9,538 nt of DNA from Bauldia sp. (GTDB lineage Bacteria; Pseudomonadota; Alphaproteobacteria; Rhizobiales; Kaistiaceae), in contig JAGRKY010000508.1 in the NCBI GenBank assembly GCA_020442095.1, forward strand, positions 468 to 10,005, written 5' to 3'. Positions 1 to 5,942 of the stretch are shown here, piece after piece. Below the pieces are notes generated by a model, which did not search any database, was not told where the DNA came from, and was given only the letters and a program-made list of their open reading frames with translations. Positions within the stretch are counted from its first letter, which is position 1. Each line of letters begins with the position of its first letter. A program made the position numbers and the translations under genes.

Positions 1-23
1 ATGCGGTTGGAGGTCTGGGTCAT
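1..23 (-). CDS. ubiK: N-terminal fragment, probable UbiK/BMFP-family accessory factor
   Basis: A minus-strand ATG at 21-23 opens a frame running off the left edge. Only seven complete codons are visible, reading MTQTSNR. A GGAG Shine-Dalgarno sequence (complement of 33-36) lies 9 bases upstream, and a plausible promoter lies at 66-94, so this looks like a true gene start. From recall, MTQTSNR followed by I or M is the characteristic opening of alphaproteobacterial UbiK (formerly DUF526/BMFP, YqiC-like) proteins, which are short coiled-coil proteins that help aerobic ubiquinone biosynthesis. That the start is real is fairly well supported. The family name rests on seven residues and could be wrong. 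The gene is divergent from the adenylate cyclase gene. Confidence 0.45.
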
Positions 24-65
24 TGCAATCGTCTCCACGCGCCGGATCACCCGGCTATGGGAATT

Positions 66-94
66 ACTATGGGGATGTGGCCGGCTGACCGCAA
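66..94 (-). promoter_or_regulatory. Candidate sigma-70 promoter for the left-edge gene
   Basis: Read on the minus strand, TTGCGG (complement of 89-94) is followed after 17 bases by CATAGT (complement of 66-71). Together they form a reasonable -35/-10 pair about 45 bases before the minus-strand ATG at 21-23. The -10 matches the consensus at four of six positions. It sits in the 188-base gap between two divergent genes, which is otherwise featureless to me. Confidence 0.3.
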
Positions 95-211
95 GTTGCA
101 CATGGGACGCATCGCTCCAACGGTAAATCGCTGGCATTCGCCGCGACTTGCCCCGATAGTCTCGCCCGCCACCGCACGACGTCCGCCCTTCAGCCCGTTC
201 CAGGACCCCTC

Positions 212-1414
212 ATGCCGCAGCCGCAATCCGACCCGTCGATCGAGGCGCTTGCCAGGCTCTCCGGCTGCCCGGCCGAAAGGATAGCCACCTATCGCGATCT
301 CGGCCTGGTCGATCCGGACCACCCGGAAAACGGCACCGTCACCCTGGTCCGCCTGGTCGAGAGCCTCGAATCGCTCGGGCTCGAGCCGGCGACGCTGTCC
401 AGCGCCGTCGGCGCCGGCCATCTCAACCTCGATTTCGCGCGCGACATGCTTGCCCGCCCGGTGGCGATGGTCGACCGGACATACCGTCAACTGATCGCCG
501 AGCTGGGGCTCGAGCCGGCACTGGCGCAGGCGATCTTCGTCGCCGTCGGCCTGCCGACCTTCGACCTCGACCGCCCGGCGCGGAATGACGATGCCGCCTT
601 CCTGACGCTGCTTGCCCGCGTCACTGCTTCCGGGTTGTCGCGGAAGTCGCTGTTCCGCGCGCTTCGCGTCTTCGGGCATTCGCTCCGCCGCATCGCCGAG
701 GCCCAGCGCGACCTCTACCGCGAGGAGGTCGAGCAGCCGATGCTCGCTGCCGGCGCGCCGCTCGGCCGCCTCCTCGCCGAGGGCGCGGCGCAGCGCCGCC
801 AGCTCCAGGAGATCGGCTTCCAGGCGATCGGCATCCTCTTCGCCCGGATCCTCGAGGACCTGGTCTTCGAGAACATCGCCTTCCGCCTTCAGAACGGCCT
901 GAGCGACCTCGGCTTCGCCTCCCGCGACGATGCCTCCCACACCGTCGTCGTCGGTTTCGCCGACATGTCCGGCTACACCGACTTCGTCCGGGAATTCGGC
1001 GACCGCGAAGGCGCCGAGCGCACCGGCCAGTTCGAGGAACTGGTCCAGACCATCCTCGAGGGCCGCGCCGGCCGCATCATCAAATCGCTCGGCGACGGCC
1101 TCCTGCTCCACTTCTCCGGCACCAGGGATGCCCTTAACGGCAGCGCCGAGATCATCCGCCAGGCGCGCTCCTCGTCCCTCCTGCCGGTCCATGTCGGCCT
1201 CGCCGCGGGGCCGGTCCTCTTCCGCGACGGCGACATCTTCGGCACCACCGTCAACCGCGCCGCCCGCATCTCCGCCCAGGCGGCGCCCGGTACGGTGCTG
1301 ATCGACGAGGCCGTCAAGTCGCTCGCCACCGACATCGACATCGACTGGAACGCGGTCGACTTCCCGCCGCTGAAAGGCCTTCCCGACACCCGCGGCTACG
1401 CCTGGACGCCCTGA
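212..1414 (+). CDS. Class III adenylate cyclase with MerR-like N-terminal domain
   Basis: This 400-residue protein should convert ATP to cyclic AMP in the cytoplasm; there is no signal peptide or membrane segment. The catalytic domain spans about residues 244-398. Metal-binding aspartates are D251 (in GFADMSGYTDF) and D295 (in KSLGDG). K291 and D341 occupy the adenine-specifying positions, so ATP rather than GTP is the likely substrate. N348 and R352 (NRAAR) are the transition-state asparagine and arginine. Everything needed for catalysis is therefore present, for a homodimer. Residues about 8-70 resemble a MerR-type helix-turn-helix (a segment like RIATYRDLGLV). Residues 75-235 are mostly helical, with a conserved-looking stretch RVFGHSLRRIAEAQ (152-165). 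This N-terminal part is probably regulatory rather than DNA-binding. The ATG at 212 has only a weak ribosome site. The gene converges on the RTX gene at 1441 with a 26-base gap and no obvious terminator. Confidence 0.93.
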   Translation: MPQPQSDPSIEALARLSGCPAERIATYRDLGLVDPDHPENGTVTLVRLVESLESLGLEPATLSSAVGAGHLNLDFARDMLARPVAMVDRTYRQLIAELGLEPALAQAIFVAVGLPTFDLDRPARNDDAAFLTLLARVTASGLSRKSLFRALRVFGHSLRRIAEAQRDLYREEVEQPMLAAGAPLGRLLAEGAAQRRQLQEIGFQAIGILFARILEDLVFENIAFRLQNGLSDLGFASRDDASHTVVVGFADMSGYTDFVREFGDREGAERTGQFEELVQTILEGRAGRIIKSLGDGLLLHFSGTRDALNGSAEIIRQARSSSLLPVHVGLAAGPVLFRDGDIFGTTVNRAARISAQAAPGTVLIDEAVKSLATDIDIDWNAVDFPPLKGLPDTRGYAWTP

Positions 1415-1440
1415 CCGGGCGGCCTCCTGACGGACCCTCC

Positions 1441-2532
1441 TCAGAGGATCAGGAATCCGATCGTCAGGTCGCCGACGTCGACGTGCTCGATGAGCAGCGT
1501 GTCACCGAAGCCGAAGTCGATGAGCACGCCCTTGCCGACGTCGGAAGCGAGGTTCTGCACCGCGGCCGCGTTGGCGAAATGGAAGGCCGAGAGGTCGATA
1601 TGGTCGTGGCCGAGCTTGGTATCCTTAATGTGATCCTCCCCGTAGCCCGGCTTGTAGACGAAGGTGTCGTTCCCTTTGTCGCCGGTCAGCCTGTCGTTTC
1701 CCGGCCCGCCATCGATATGGTCGGCGCCGCCGCCGCCGCGGATCTTGTCGCGGCCGTCGCCGCCATAGAGGATGTCCGCTCCCCTGCCGCCGTCGATGTC
1801 GTCGTCGCCGCCGATGCCGGACAGGACCTCGGCGTGTTTGCCGCCGGTGAGGTCATCGGCGAAGTTCGATCCGATGACGCTCTCGATCGACTTGAGCTCG
1901 TCGCCGCCGGCGTCGCCGTGAAACCCCTTGCCGTTCAGGAGATCGACGCGGACGAATTTGGAGCTGGCGGAATAGTCGACCGTATCGAAGCCGCGCTCCC
2001 CGAGCATCCTGTCGGCGCCCGCTCCGCCGAGCAGGATATCGTCGTCGTCACCGCCATGAAGGACGTCCTTGCCCTTGCCGCCATCCAGGGTGTCGTTGCC
2101 GTCGCCTCCATAAAGAAAGTCGGCGAGGCCGTCGTCGTGAAGCCACCAGTTGCCGTTGAGGATATCGTCGCCGCCCTCTCCATAGATCTCGTCGACTCCG
2201 TCGTCTCCGGCAATGACGTTGTTCCCGTTGTCCCCTCTCAGGGTGTCGTGGTATTGCGAACCGAGGATGTTCTCGATGCTGTCATAGCTGTCCCCTTTGA
2301 CTGCACCGGACGTGCCTTTGTGCTGCAGAAGATTGATCCCGACGCCTCTGGCAGGGTAGACGAGGCCGAGTGCCGAGATCGTATCGGTGCCGGGACCGCC
2401 GTAGATGGTGTCGTGGCCGGCCGAGAGGTTGATCCAGTCGTCGCCCTCGTAGCCGTAGATCTGGTCGTCGAAAGCCGTGCCGTAGAGCACGTCGGGGTTA
2501 GGTCCGTATAGGTCGCCCTTTATCACAGCCAT
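1441..2532 (-). CDS. RTX (hemolysin-type) calcium-binding protein, 363 aa
   Basis: The protein is almost entirely RTX nonapeptide repeats of the GGxGxDxux type, which bind calcium and fold into a parallel beta-roll outside the cell. Repeats cluster at about residues 15-55, 95-186 and 222-292. Two spacer units, V64-G127 and V194-G257, align without gaps and share 27 of 64 residues by my count, so the protein contains an internal duplication. The C-terminal segment from about 293, ending in GDLTIGFLIL, resembles the tails of type I secretion substrates such as serralysins. There is no Sec signal and no enzymatic domain. A GGGAGG ribosome site (complement of 2541-2546) lies 7-8 bases before the ATG. 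The gene is divergent from the LuxR-type gene and shares its upstream region. Role unknown; a secreted or surface structural protein is the likeliest reading. Confidence 0.92.
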   Translation of the reverse strand: MAVIKGDLYGPNPDVLYGTAFDDQIYGYEGDDWINLSAGHDTIYGGPGTDTISALGLVYPARGVGINLLQHKGTSGAVKGDSYDSIENILGSQYHDTLRGDNGNNVIAGDDGVDEIYGEGGDDILNGNWWLHDDGLADFLYGGDGNDTLDGGKGKDVLHGGDDDDILLGGAGADRMLGERGFDTVDYSASSKFVRVDLLNGKGFHGDAGGDELKSIESVIGSNFADDLTGGKHAEVLSGIGGDDDIDGGRGADILYGGDGRDKIRGGGGADHIDGGPGNDRLTGDKGNDTFVYKPGYGEDHIKDTKLGHDHIDLSAFHFANAAAVQNLASDVGKGVLIDFGFGDTLLIEHVDVGDLTIGFLIL

Positions 2533-2606
2533 TGCCGCTTCCTCCCGCCCGTCGCCGCAGCCGAAGCTAACGCTGCCGGGGTCAGGGAGTCGCGGACGCC
2601 GGATAG

Positions 2607-2616
2607 TCCAATTGGA
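2607..2616. promoter_or_regulatory. 10-bp perfect palindrome, possible operator
   Basis: TCCAATTGGA is a perfect dyad within the 179-base region between the divergent RTX gene (ATG at 2532) and the LuxR-type regulator (GTG at 2712). It lies 74 and 95 bases from the two start codons and so is placed where one bound dimer could affect both promoters. LuxR-family regulators generally bind palindromes, but no site for this regulator is known to me, and a lone 10-bp palindrome can occur by chance. Confidence 0.3.
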
Positions 2617-2640
2617 TGAGGCTCGGCGGCCGTCGCACGC

Positions 2641-2670
2641 TTGGGGTGTCCCTCCCGCTTATGATATATT
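2641..2670 (+). promoter_or_regulatory. Candidate promoter for the LuxR-type regulator
   Basis: TTGGGG (2641-2646) and TATATT (2665-2670) are separated by 18 bases, just upstream of the regulator start at 2712. The overlapping TATGAT (2660-2665) is an alternative -10. This AT-rich patch stands out from its GC-rich surroundings. The -35 is poor, so activation may be needed. Confidence 0.35.
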
Positions 2671-2698
2671 AGCGGTTGGCAGACGCAGCTGCCGGCCC

Positions 2699-2706
2699 GG
2701 GGGGAG
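2699..2706 (+). promoter_or_regulatory. Ribosome binding site that decides the LuxR-type start
   Basis: GGGGGGAG ends 5 bases before a GTG at 2712, giving a good Shine-Dalgarno placement. A TTG at 2676 opens the same frame 12 codons earlier but has no comparable site and lies only a few bases after the candidate -10, so GTG 2712 is the preferred start. Confidence 0.6.
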
Positions 2707-2711
2707 TCAGC

Positions 2712-3881
2712 GTGACGGCGCCCGCACAAGGCTGGGAAGAGGTGGTTGGCCTTTGGTACGCCGCCGGTCTCGGTGACGTCGACTGGAGCGCGTCCCTGGG
2801 CGCGACGGCCCGCCTGATCGGCGGCGCCGGTGGCGCTTTCTTCGAACTTGACCGGACGACCGGTGCCATCGGCCTCTTCGAGGTCGACCGGCTCGAGGCG
2901 GGCGTCGGCGAATATGCCGAGCGCATGAACGCCATCAATCCGCGCATGCGTTACTCGCTCGCACGGTCCGCGCCGCACGTTATCACCGACTATGACGTCC
3001 TGTCGGAGGCCGAGATCGGACAGAATGAATTCTATGACTGGATGGAACGCACCAACGGGGTTCGCTATTTCGTCGGCGCGCGCGTCGCCGACCTCGGACC
3101 GCGAACGCTCTTCGCCTCGATAGAATTCGACCGACGGCGCGGGCCGGCCGACGATGACCGCGTCGCCCTGTTCCGGCGGCTGGCGCCGCATATCGGCAAC
3201 GCCTGGCGGATCGCCCGACTGGGCGAAGCCGCGGCGAACACGACCGACATCCTCGCGCGCCTGGTCGGCAGTCGGCTATGCGGTGTCGTTGGCCTGGCCG
3301 CCGATGGCACGGTGGTGCTGACAAACCCGGCAGCCGAGGCAACGATACGGAAGGCCGATGCGCTGGTGGTCGCCGGCCGACAGGTCAAGGCTCTCCGCTC
3401 TGCTGCCGACCGCACGCTGCAGAGGTTGCTTGGCCGCGCGCTCGTTGAGCGCGAGGGAGGTTTGGTCGCGATCCCGCGTGCCTCCGCCGGTCCCCCGCTT
3501 GCGGTCCGCACCGTGCCGACCTCGGTAGCGCGTCACGACAATCGCCTGCCGGCCGTCCTGCTGCTCATCTGGGACTCCGAGCAGGCGGCCATTCCGAGTG
3601 AGCAGGCGCTCCACATGCTCGGCCTGACCGACGCGGAGGTGCGCCTGGCGGGGGTGCTCGCCAGTGGCCGGATGCTGGCCAGCGCGGCCCGGCTCCTCGG
3701 CATGAACCACAACACGTTGCGGGCTCATCTCCGCGGCATCTTCGTCAAGACCGGCGTCCGCTCGCAGGTCGAGCTCGTCAGGCTCCTCAGCGGACTGGCC
3801 GAGCTTGATCGTGCTCCGCTGTTCGGCCTGTCGCCGGATTCGCCGCCGACTGTCGGCGAAGAGTCCGGGAAGTCGATCTAG
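2712..3881 (+). CDS. LuxR-type helix-turn-helix transcriptional regulator
   Basis: A 389-residue cytoplasmic DNA-binding protein. The C-terminal LuxR/GerE domain covers about residues 303-360: LTDAEVRLAGVLASG, then a recognition region with NHNTLRAHLRGIFVKTGV, then a hydrophobic SQVELVRLL helix. Residues 1-175 form a sensor-like region with no recognised ligand motif, and residues about 185-290 (including GVVGLAADGTVVLTNPAAE) look PAS-like. The protein does not look like a classical acyl-homoserine-lactone receptor, and no LuxI-type synthase gene is present, so it is a LuxR-type regulator with an unknown signal. Start is taken as GTG 2712 from its ribosome site; TTG 2676 would add 12 residues. 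It is divergent from one RTX gene and convergent with a second (49-base gap), so it is embedded in the RTX locus and is the best local candidate to regulate it. That role is inferred from position only. Confidence 0.9.
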   Translation: MTAPAQGWEEVVGLWYAAGLGDVDWSASLGATARLIGGAGGAFFELDRTTGAIGLFEVDRLEAGVGEYAERMNAINPRMRYSLARSAPHVITDYDVLSEAEIGQNEFYDWMERTNGVRYFVGARVADLGPRTLFASIEFDRRRGPADDDRVALFRRLAPHIGNAWRIARLGEAAANTTDILARLVGSRLCGVVGLAADGTVVLTNPAAEATIRKADALVVAGRQVKALRSAADRTLQRLLGRALVEREGGLVAIPRASAGPPLAVRTVPTSVARHDNRLPAVLLLIWDSEQAAIPSEQALHMLGLTDAEVRLAGVLASGRMLASAARLLGMNHNTLRAHLRGIFVKTGVRSQVELVRLLSGLAELDRAPLFGLSPDSPPTVGEESGKSI

Positions 3882-3930
3882 GCCGGCGGATCGGCTTCGG
3901 CAACGCGCGCTGCGCCGCCAGCCGTCCCGA

Positions 3931-4758
3931 TCAGAACAGGTAGGGGCTGGAGGCGTCGTATTGGATCGCCCCGGTATATTTCGCGACCAGGATCTGATGC
4001 GCGAGGCCGCTGCCGTCGGGGTCGTAGAAGATCTTGTGGTGGTCGTTGTCGACGATGATCCGCTGGCCCTTCTTGGTCGCGTGGTCCCCGAGGTGGAACT
4101 GGTGCGGGGCGAGCGCGCCGTCATCCCCGACGCTTCGCAGCTTGGTAAAGAAATCCGAATCGAAGGCGAGCCGGTCGACCCCGACCTCGAAGTCGGTGAT
4201 CTTGTCGGCATGCTTGCGGCCGGCGAAGCTGAAGACGAAGGTGTCGCTGTCGGCGCCGCCGGTCAGGTGGTCCCGCCCGCGCCCGCCGTTCAGGACGTCG
4301 GAATCGTCGCCGCCGAAGAGCTTGTCCTTCCCTTTCCGCCCCTCGATATCGTCATCCCCGGTGAAGCCGAACAGCACGTCGTTCTTGTTCGAGCCGATGA
4401 CGGTATCGTCCCCGTTGAGAAGGCGCTGGCTCGCCTGGCTCTCGACATCCACCGTATGGGTCTTGAGGTATTGCAGCAGCGGCGCGATATCGATGTTGAT
4501 GTTGGAAAACTGATAGCTCGTGGAGCCGTTGGTGCGGACCTCGAGGCTGTCGATCGTCCCGCCGTCGATCTGGCCGAGTCCGTTCTTGCTGAAGTCATGC
4601 CCATGGATGTTGAGCATGATCTCGACCACGTCCTCGGTCACCGCGATCGTGATCTCGTTCGACGTCACCAGCGGCGGATGATCCGTGTAGTCGATCAGGA
4701 ACCCGAGTTCGTCGAGCGAGCCGAGGTTGACGGCCGTATTCGCCTTGAATGTTGCCAT
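3931..4758 (-). CDS. RTX calcium-binding protein, 275 aa, first of tandem paralogues
   Basis: Three-part protein. Residues 1-110 are a non-repeat module with an IDGGTIDSLEV stretch at about 64-74. RTX calcium-binding repeats follow at about 113-176 (for example GFTGDDDIEG, GGRGRDHLTGG). The C-terminal 100 residues contain ITDFEVGVDRL and IFYDPDGSG, motifs typical of the post-repeat region of serralysin-like type I substrates, and the chain ends in SSPYLF. There is no Sec signal or catalytic site. It is paralogous to the next upstream gene: 42 of 66 residues match without gaps between residues 112-177 here and 108-173 there, and similarity extends into both flanks. GGAG (complement of 4767-4770) sits 8 bases before the ATG. 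The 26-base gap to the upstream gene implies co-transcription. Likely secreted; function unknown. Confidence 0.9.
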   Translation of the reverse strand: MATFKANTAVNLGSLDELGFLIDYTDHPPLVTSNEITIAVTEDVVEIMLNIHGHDFSKNGLGQIDGGTIDSLEVRTNGSTSYQFSNINIDIAPLLQYLKTHTVDVESQASQRLLNGDDTVIGSNKNDVLFGFTGDDDIEGRKGKDKLFGGDDSDVLNGGRGRDHLTGGADSDTFVFSFAGRKHADKITDFEVGVDRLAFDSDFFTKLRSVGDDGALAPHQFHLGDHATKKGQRIIVDNDHHKIFYDPDGSGLAHQILVAKYTGAIQYDASSPYLF

Positions 4759-4784
4759 GGTCTTTTCTCCGTCTGTTCGCCGGC

Positions 4785-5618
4785 TCAGATCACAAACATG
4801 AAGGGATGCTCGGCGTAATCGAGCGCCGGTGCCCCGGCGAGCTTGACGATCGGGGTCTGCCCGGCCCCGCCCTTGCCGTCGGGGTCGTAGGACAGGACCC
4901 CGGTCCTCGGGTCGTAGATGAAGCGATGATCCGCCGTCGTCGCGTGACGGCCGACATGGACCTGGTCCGGCGTGACGGACTGGGGCGCGTCGGGGTCGGT
5001 CGCGACGATGGTGTTATACGGGTCCCATTCGTAGAGGATCGCATCCACGCCGGGATCGAAGTCGCGGATCACGTCGACATGCTTCGCGTTCGGCGGCGTC
5101 GAGAAGACGAAGCTGTCGCTGTCCGCTCCACCGGCCATGATGTCCTTGCCGCGGCCGCCGTCGATGACGTCCTTGCCCTTCCCGCCAAAGAGTCTGTCGC
5201 CGCCGCCGCGGCCTTCGAGGCTGTCGTCCCCGGCGAAGCCGATCAGCACGTCGCCCTTGCGCGACCCGGTGAGGCCGTCGTCGCCGGCAAGCAGCTTGGC
5301 GAGCGTACCGACCGGGTCGCTCCGGTAGAGAGCGGTCTGTTCGAGAAAGGGCAGGATGCCCTTGCCGATCCCCGTGAAGGCGTAGGCCGCCTTGCCGTCG
5401 ACCTTGACGGTCACCGTATCGACCATGCCGCCCGACAGCCGTGCCCCGTCATAGTCGAAGCTGCCGCCCAGCTCGACGACGATCCTGTGCCCGTGGACGT
5501 GGCGGATATAGGAGACTTCCATATTGGCGTAGCGCGCGTCGGCATCCTCGTTGCCGATCGCGCGAAGTTCGCCGAGATGCCGCATATTCTCGGCCATCCA
5601 TGCGGTGAAACCGACCAT
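4785..5618 (-). CDS. RTX calcium-binding protein, 277 aa, second of tandem paralogues
   Basis: Same architecture as its downstream neighbour. The N-terminal module is about residues 1-106, with SFDYDGARLSGGMVDTVTV at 53-71. The RTX block at about 109-172 includes GFAGDDSLEG and GGRGKDIMAGG. The C-terminal region has VIRDFDPGVD and VLSYDPDGKG, and the protein ends HPFMFVI, an aromatic and hydrophobic tail suited to type I export. The GGTVTS-like N-terminal module leading into a GDDxLTGS repeat start recurs, from recall, in many alphaproteobacterial RTX proteins. An AGGAGG ribosome site (complement of 5623-5628) lies 4 bases before the ATG, strong but slightly close. It is transcribed leftward with the 3931-4758 gene, possibly from a promoter shared with the small ORF at 5652-5780. 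No enzymatic motif is visible; a surface, matrix or ligand-binding role is speculative. Confidence 0.9.
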   Translation of the reverse strand: MVGFTAWMAENMRHLGELRAIGNEDADARYANMEVSYIRHVHGHRIVVELGGSFDYDGARLSGGMVDTVTVKVDGKAAYAFTGIGKGILPFLEQTALYRSDPVGTLAKLLAGDDGLTGSRKGDVLIGFAGDDSLEGRGGGDRLFGGKGKDVIDGGRGKDIMAGGADSDSFVFSTPPNAKHVDVIRDFDPGVDAILYEWDPYNTIVATDPDAPQSVTPDQVHVGRHATTADHRFIYDPRTGVLSYDPDGKGGAGQTPIVKLAGAPALDYAEHPFMFVI

Positions 5619-5651
5619 CCTGCCTCCTGTCTTCCGCGGTCCGCGATGCGG

Positions 5652-5780
5652 TCAGCGCGCCGGCGCGTCGCGCCGCTCGTGCGCTGCCGCCGGCCGGTCG
5701 GCGCCGGTGTCTTTCCGGTCGGCAGGGACGTCGCCCGGTGTTATCATCCCGCCCGTATCGGTCCCGGGTAGCGTCGTCAT
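5652..5780 (-). CDS. Candidate small protein, 42 aa, upstream of RTX pair
   Basis: A minus-strand ATG (5778-5780) opens a 42-codon frame ending in TGA at 5652-5654, 33 bases before the RTX gene start at 5618. A GGAGGG ribosome site (GGAGG is the complement of 5791-5795) lies 9 bases upstream, as good as those of the neighbouring genes. Third codon positions are mostly G or C (35 of 42), matching the window, although in DNA this GC-rich that is weak evidence. The product is hydrophilic, rich in Ala, Asp, Arg, Gly, Pro and Thr, starts MTTLPGTDTGG, and has no membrane segment or recognisable domain. It could be a translated leader of the RTX unit, a small partner protein, or a chance frame in a 5' leader. 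Confidence 0.4.
   Translation of the reverse strand: MTTLPGTDTGGMITPGDVPADRKDTGADRPAAAHERRDAPAR
5694..5723. repeat. Two 9-bp direct repeats, 21-bp spacing
   Basis: CCGGTCGGC occurs at 5694-5702 and again at 5715-5723, exactly 21 bp apart, or two helical turns. AraC-family proteins often bind direct repeats with such spacing, and an AraC-type gene lies 220 bases to the right. However, both copies fall inside the candidate small ORF, where they encode a repeated Ala-Asp-Arg, and the repeat is short and GC-rich, so chance is a serious alternative. Confidence 0.25.
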
Positions 5781-5942
5781 GCTCTGCGTCCCTCCGTTCC
5801 GAGATACCTGTCCGCTGCCGCGAGGCGCGATCCGGCGGCAACGCTATGCCGGCGTCCGCGGCAGCGTCTCGGACTGGCGCGCAGGTCCGACTGGACTGCA
5901 GCGCAGGCCGGCCGGGTCCGGCATCCGGCGCTGAGTCCCGCG

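Larger units (their letters stand above)
5619..5942. other. 324-base region between divergent RTX pair and AraC gene
   Basis: This interval has no long gene. It contains the candidate small ORF (5652-5780, minus) with its ribosome site, and a pair of 9-bp direct repeats spaced 21 bp apart. It must hold the promoters for both the leftward RTX unit and the rightward AraC-type gene, but I could not identify a convincing -35/-10 pair on either strand. Confidence 0.6.

Noticed and set aside
47..1192. A 381-codon open frame on the minus strand opposite the adenylate cyclase
   Set aside because: It mirrors a gene with intact catalytic motifs, has no recognisable domain, and its Ala/Gly/Glu/Arg-rich composition is what a GC-rich antisense frame gives.
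1660..2480. Short periodic DNA repeats in the RTX gene, considered as CRISPR-like or as tandem satellite
   Set aside because: The periodicity is about 27 bases and degenerate, matching nonapeptide codons rather than identical repeats with unique spacers.
1483..2511. A 342-codon open frame on the plus strand opposite the first RTX gene
   Set aside because: Its repeated Val/Ala/Asp pattern is the reverse complement of glycine-aspartate repeats; the minus-strand frame has the RTX motifs, ribosome site and secretion-type tail.
2523..3191. A minus-strand frame overlapping the LuxR-type gene and the RTX promoter region
   Set aside because: No domain is recognisable and it covers the regulator's N-terminal half and its start region.
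3882..3930. A possible terminator between the convergent LuxR-type and RTX genes
   Set aside because: Only a bulged, long-loop pairing could be drawn, with no T-run on either strand.
4450..4600. Weak resemblance of the N-terminal module (GGTIDSL) to the heme-carrier protein HasA (GQLDSL)
   Set aside because: The shared stretch is too short, and the axial His/Tyr heme ligands could not be placed with confidence.
3805..5771. Two long plus-strand frames (3805-4818 and 4749-5771) opposite the RTX pair
   Set aside because: Both are antisense images of the RTX repeats, without family motifs.
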